Origin: Hyphomicrobiales bacterium
GTDB lineage: Bacteria > Pseudomonadota > Alphaproteobacteria > Rhizobiales > Xanthobacteraceae
Assembly (NCBI GenBank): GCA_003133345.1
Contig: PKXB01000070.1
Coordinates: forward strand, 324 to 6,293
Reading direction: 5' to 3'
DNA: 5,970 nt
The position numbers and the translations under genes were made by a program. Positions 5,727-5,970 of this stretch are shown piece by piece. The notes under the pieces are model-generated. The model saw only the letters and a list, made by a program, of their open reading frames with translations. It was not told the origin of the DNA and did no database searches. Numbering within the stretch: the stretch's first letter is position 1; the number at the start of each line of letters is the position of its first letter.

Positions 5727-5951
5727 CTACTGGCCGGCCTGCGGTTGCAGGCGCTGCAAAACCGCCTGCGGCGAGGCATAGGCTTCCTGCAGATCGACGC
5801 TCCAATATTTGAGCTCCTCAAGCGGAATCGGCACGCCGGTCACCGCGCAACGCACAAAGGCGCCCGGGCGCACCACGCGGAAATCGCCATCGAGATATTT
5901 CACCTCGGCCTCGCCGCTCATCGGCGAGGAGCGATCGTAGCGATTGAGCAA
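5727..5951 (-). CDS. DUF2093 family small protein
   Basis: A complete 74-residue protein, convergent with lpxK. The core VKYLDGDFRVVRPGAFVRCA (17-36) followed by VTGVPIPLEELKYWSVDLQE (37-56) is what I recall for DUF2093, a small alphaproteobacterial family of unknown function often found next to lpxK. It has no signal peptide or membrane segment and a single cysteine (Cys35), so a classical zinc ribbon is unlikely. The start is a TTG at 5951-5949, supported by GGAGG (5962-5958) six bases upstream and by the N-terminus LNRYDR, which fits the family's usual beginning. No in-frame ATG or GTG exists further upstream in the window. The tail after about residue 63 is rich in Gln and poorly conserved in appearance. 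The role is unknown; the neighbourhood suggests, weakly, a link to the envelope. Confidence 0.85.
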   Translation of the reverse strand: MLNRYDRSSPMSGEAEVKYLDGDFRVVRPGAFVRCAVTGVPIPLEELKYWSVDLQEAYASPQAVLQRLQPQAGQ

Positions 5952-5957
5952 AGGCGG

Positions 5958-5962
5958 CCTCC
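5958..5962 (-). promoter_or_regulatory. GGAGG ribosome binding site of the DUF2093 gene
   Basis: A perfect GGAGG on the minus strand lies 6 nt before the TTG at 5951-5949. It is the strongest Shine-Dalgarno sequence in the window and decides this rare start codon. An ATG overlapping it (5964-5962) is out of frame. Confidence 0.75.
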
Positions 5963-5970
5963 ATGGACGT

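Noticed and set aside
1..5970. A novel defence, mobile or secretion system
   Set aside because: Every substantial gene belongs to a known housekeeping or envelope family, and no transposase, integrase, CRISPR array, toxin-like gene or foreign base composition was seen.

Overview
The window looks like chromosomal DNA of a high-GC alphaproteobacterium of the order Hyphomicrobiales (Rhizobiales), most likely near Bradyrhizobium, Rhodopseudomonas or Pseudolabrys. Three things point there: strong G/C third-position bias, protein motifs typical of alphaproteobacterial lipid A genes, and several short palindromic repeats of kinds I recall from that group. The assignment is inference from composition and memory, not from a search.

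Layout. Positions 1-108 hold no gene I can name. A 108-bp palindromic repeat (109-216) follows, directly upstream of a plus-strand run of five genes: tldE/pmbA (240-1604), an inositol-monophosphatase/CysQ-type phosphatase (about 1649-2446), a DUF374 acyltransferase-like protein (about 2556-3263), the Kdo transferase waaA/kdtA (3260-4564) and the lipid A 4'-kinase lpxK (4557-5561). A second short palindromic repeat (1607-1653) covers the start of the phosphatase gene. Between the phosphatase and the DUF374 gene is a 109-bp gap that appears to hold the decayed 3' end of a DUF4170-type gene, broken by a one-base frameshift. Downstream of lpxK lie two near-identical perfect hairpins and another dispersed repeat. 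A convergent minus-strand DUF2093 gene (5727-5951) closes the window.

How the genes fit. waaA and lpxK overlap by 8 bp, and the DUF374 gene and waaA overlap by 4 bp, so these three are very probably co-transcribed and translationally coupled. LpxK adds the 4'-phosphate to the lipid A disaccharide, WaaA then adds Kdo, and the DUF374 protein is a probable membrane-associated acyltransferase of unknown substrate in the same pathway or envelope. TldE and the phosphatase have no proven link to lipopolysaccharide; their place in this order seems to be a conserved alphaproteobacterial neighbourhood.

I see no phage, CRISPR, toxin-antitoxin or other defence-type system. The most unusual points are the DUF4170 relic and the way dispersed repeats sit at gene boundaries, one of them apparently supplying a ribosome binding site and start codon.
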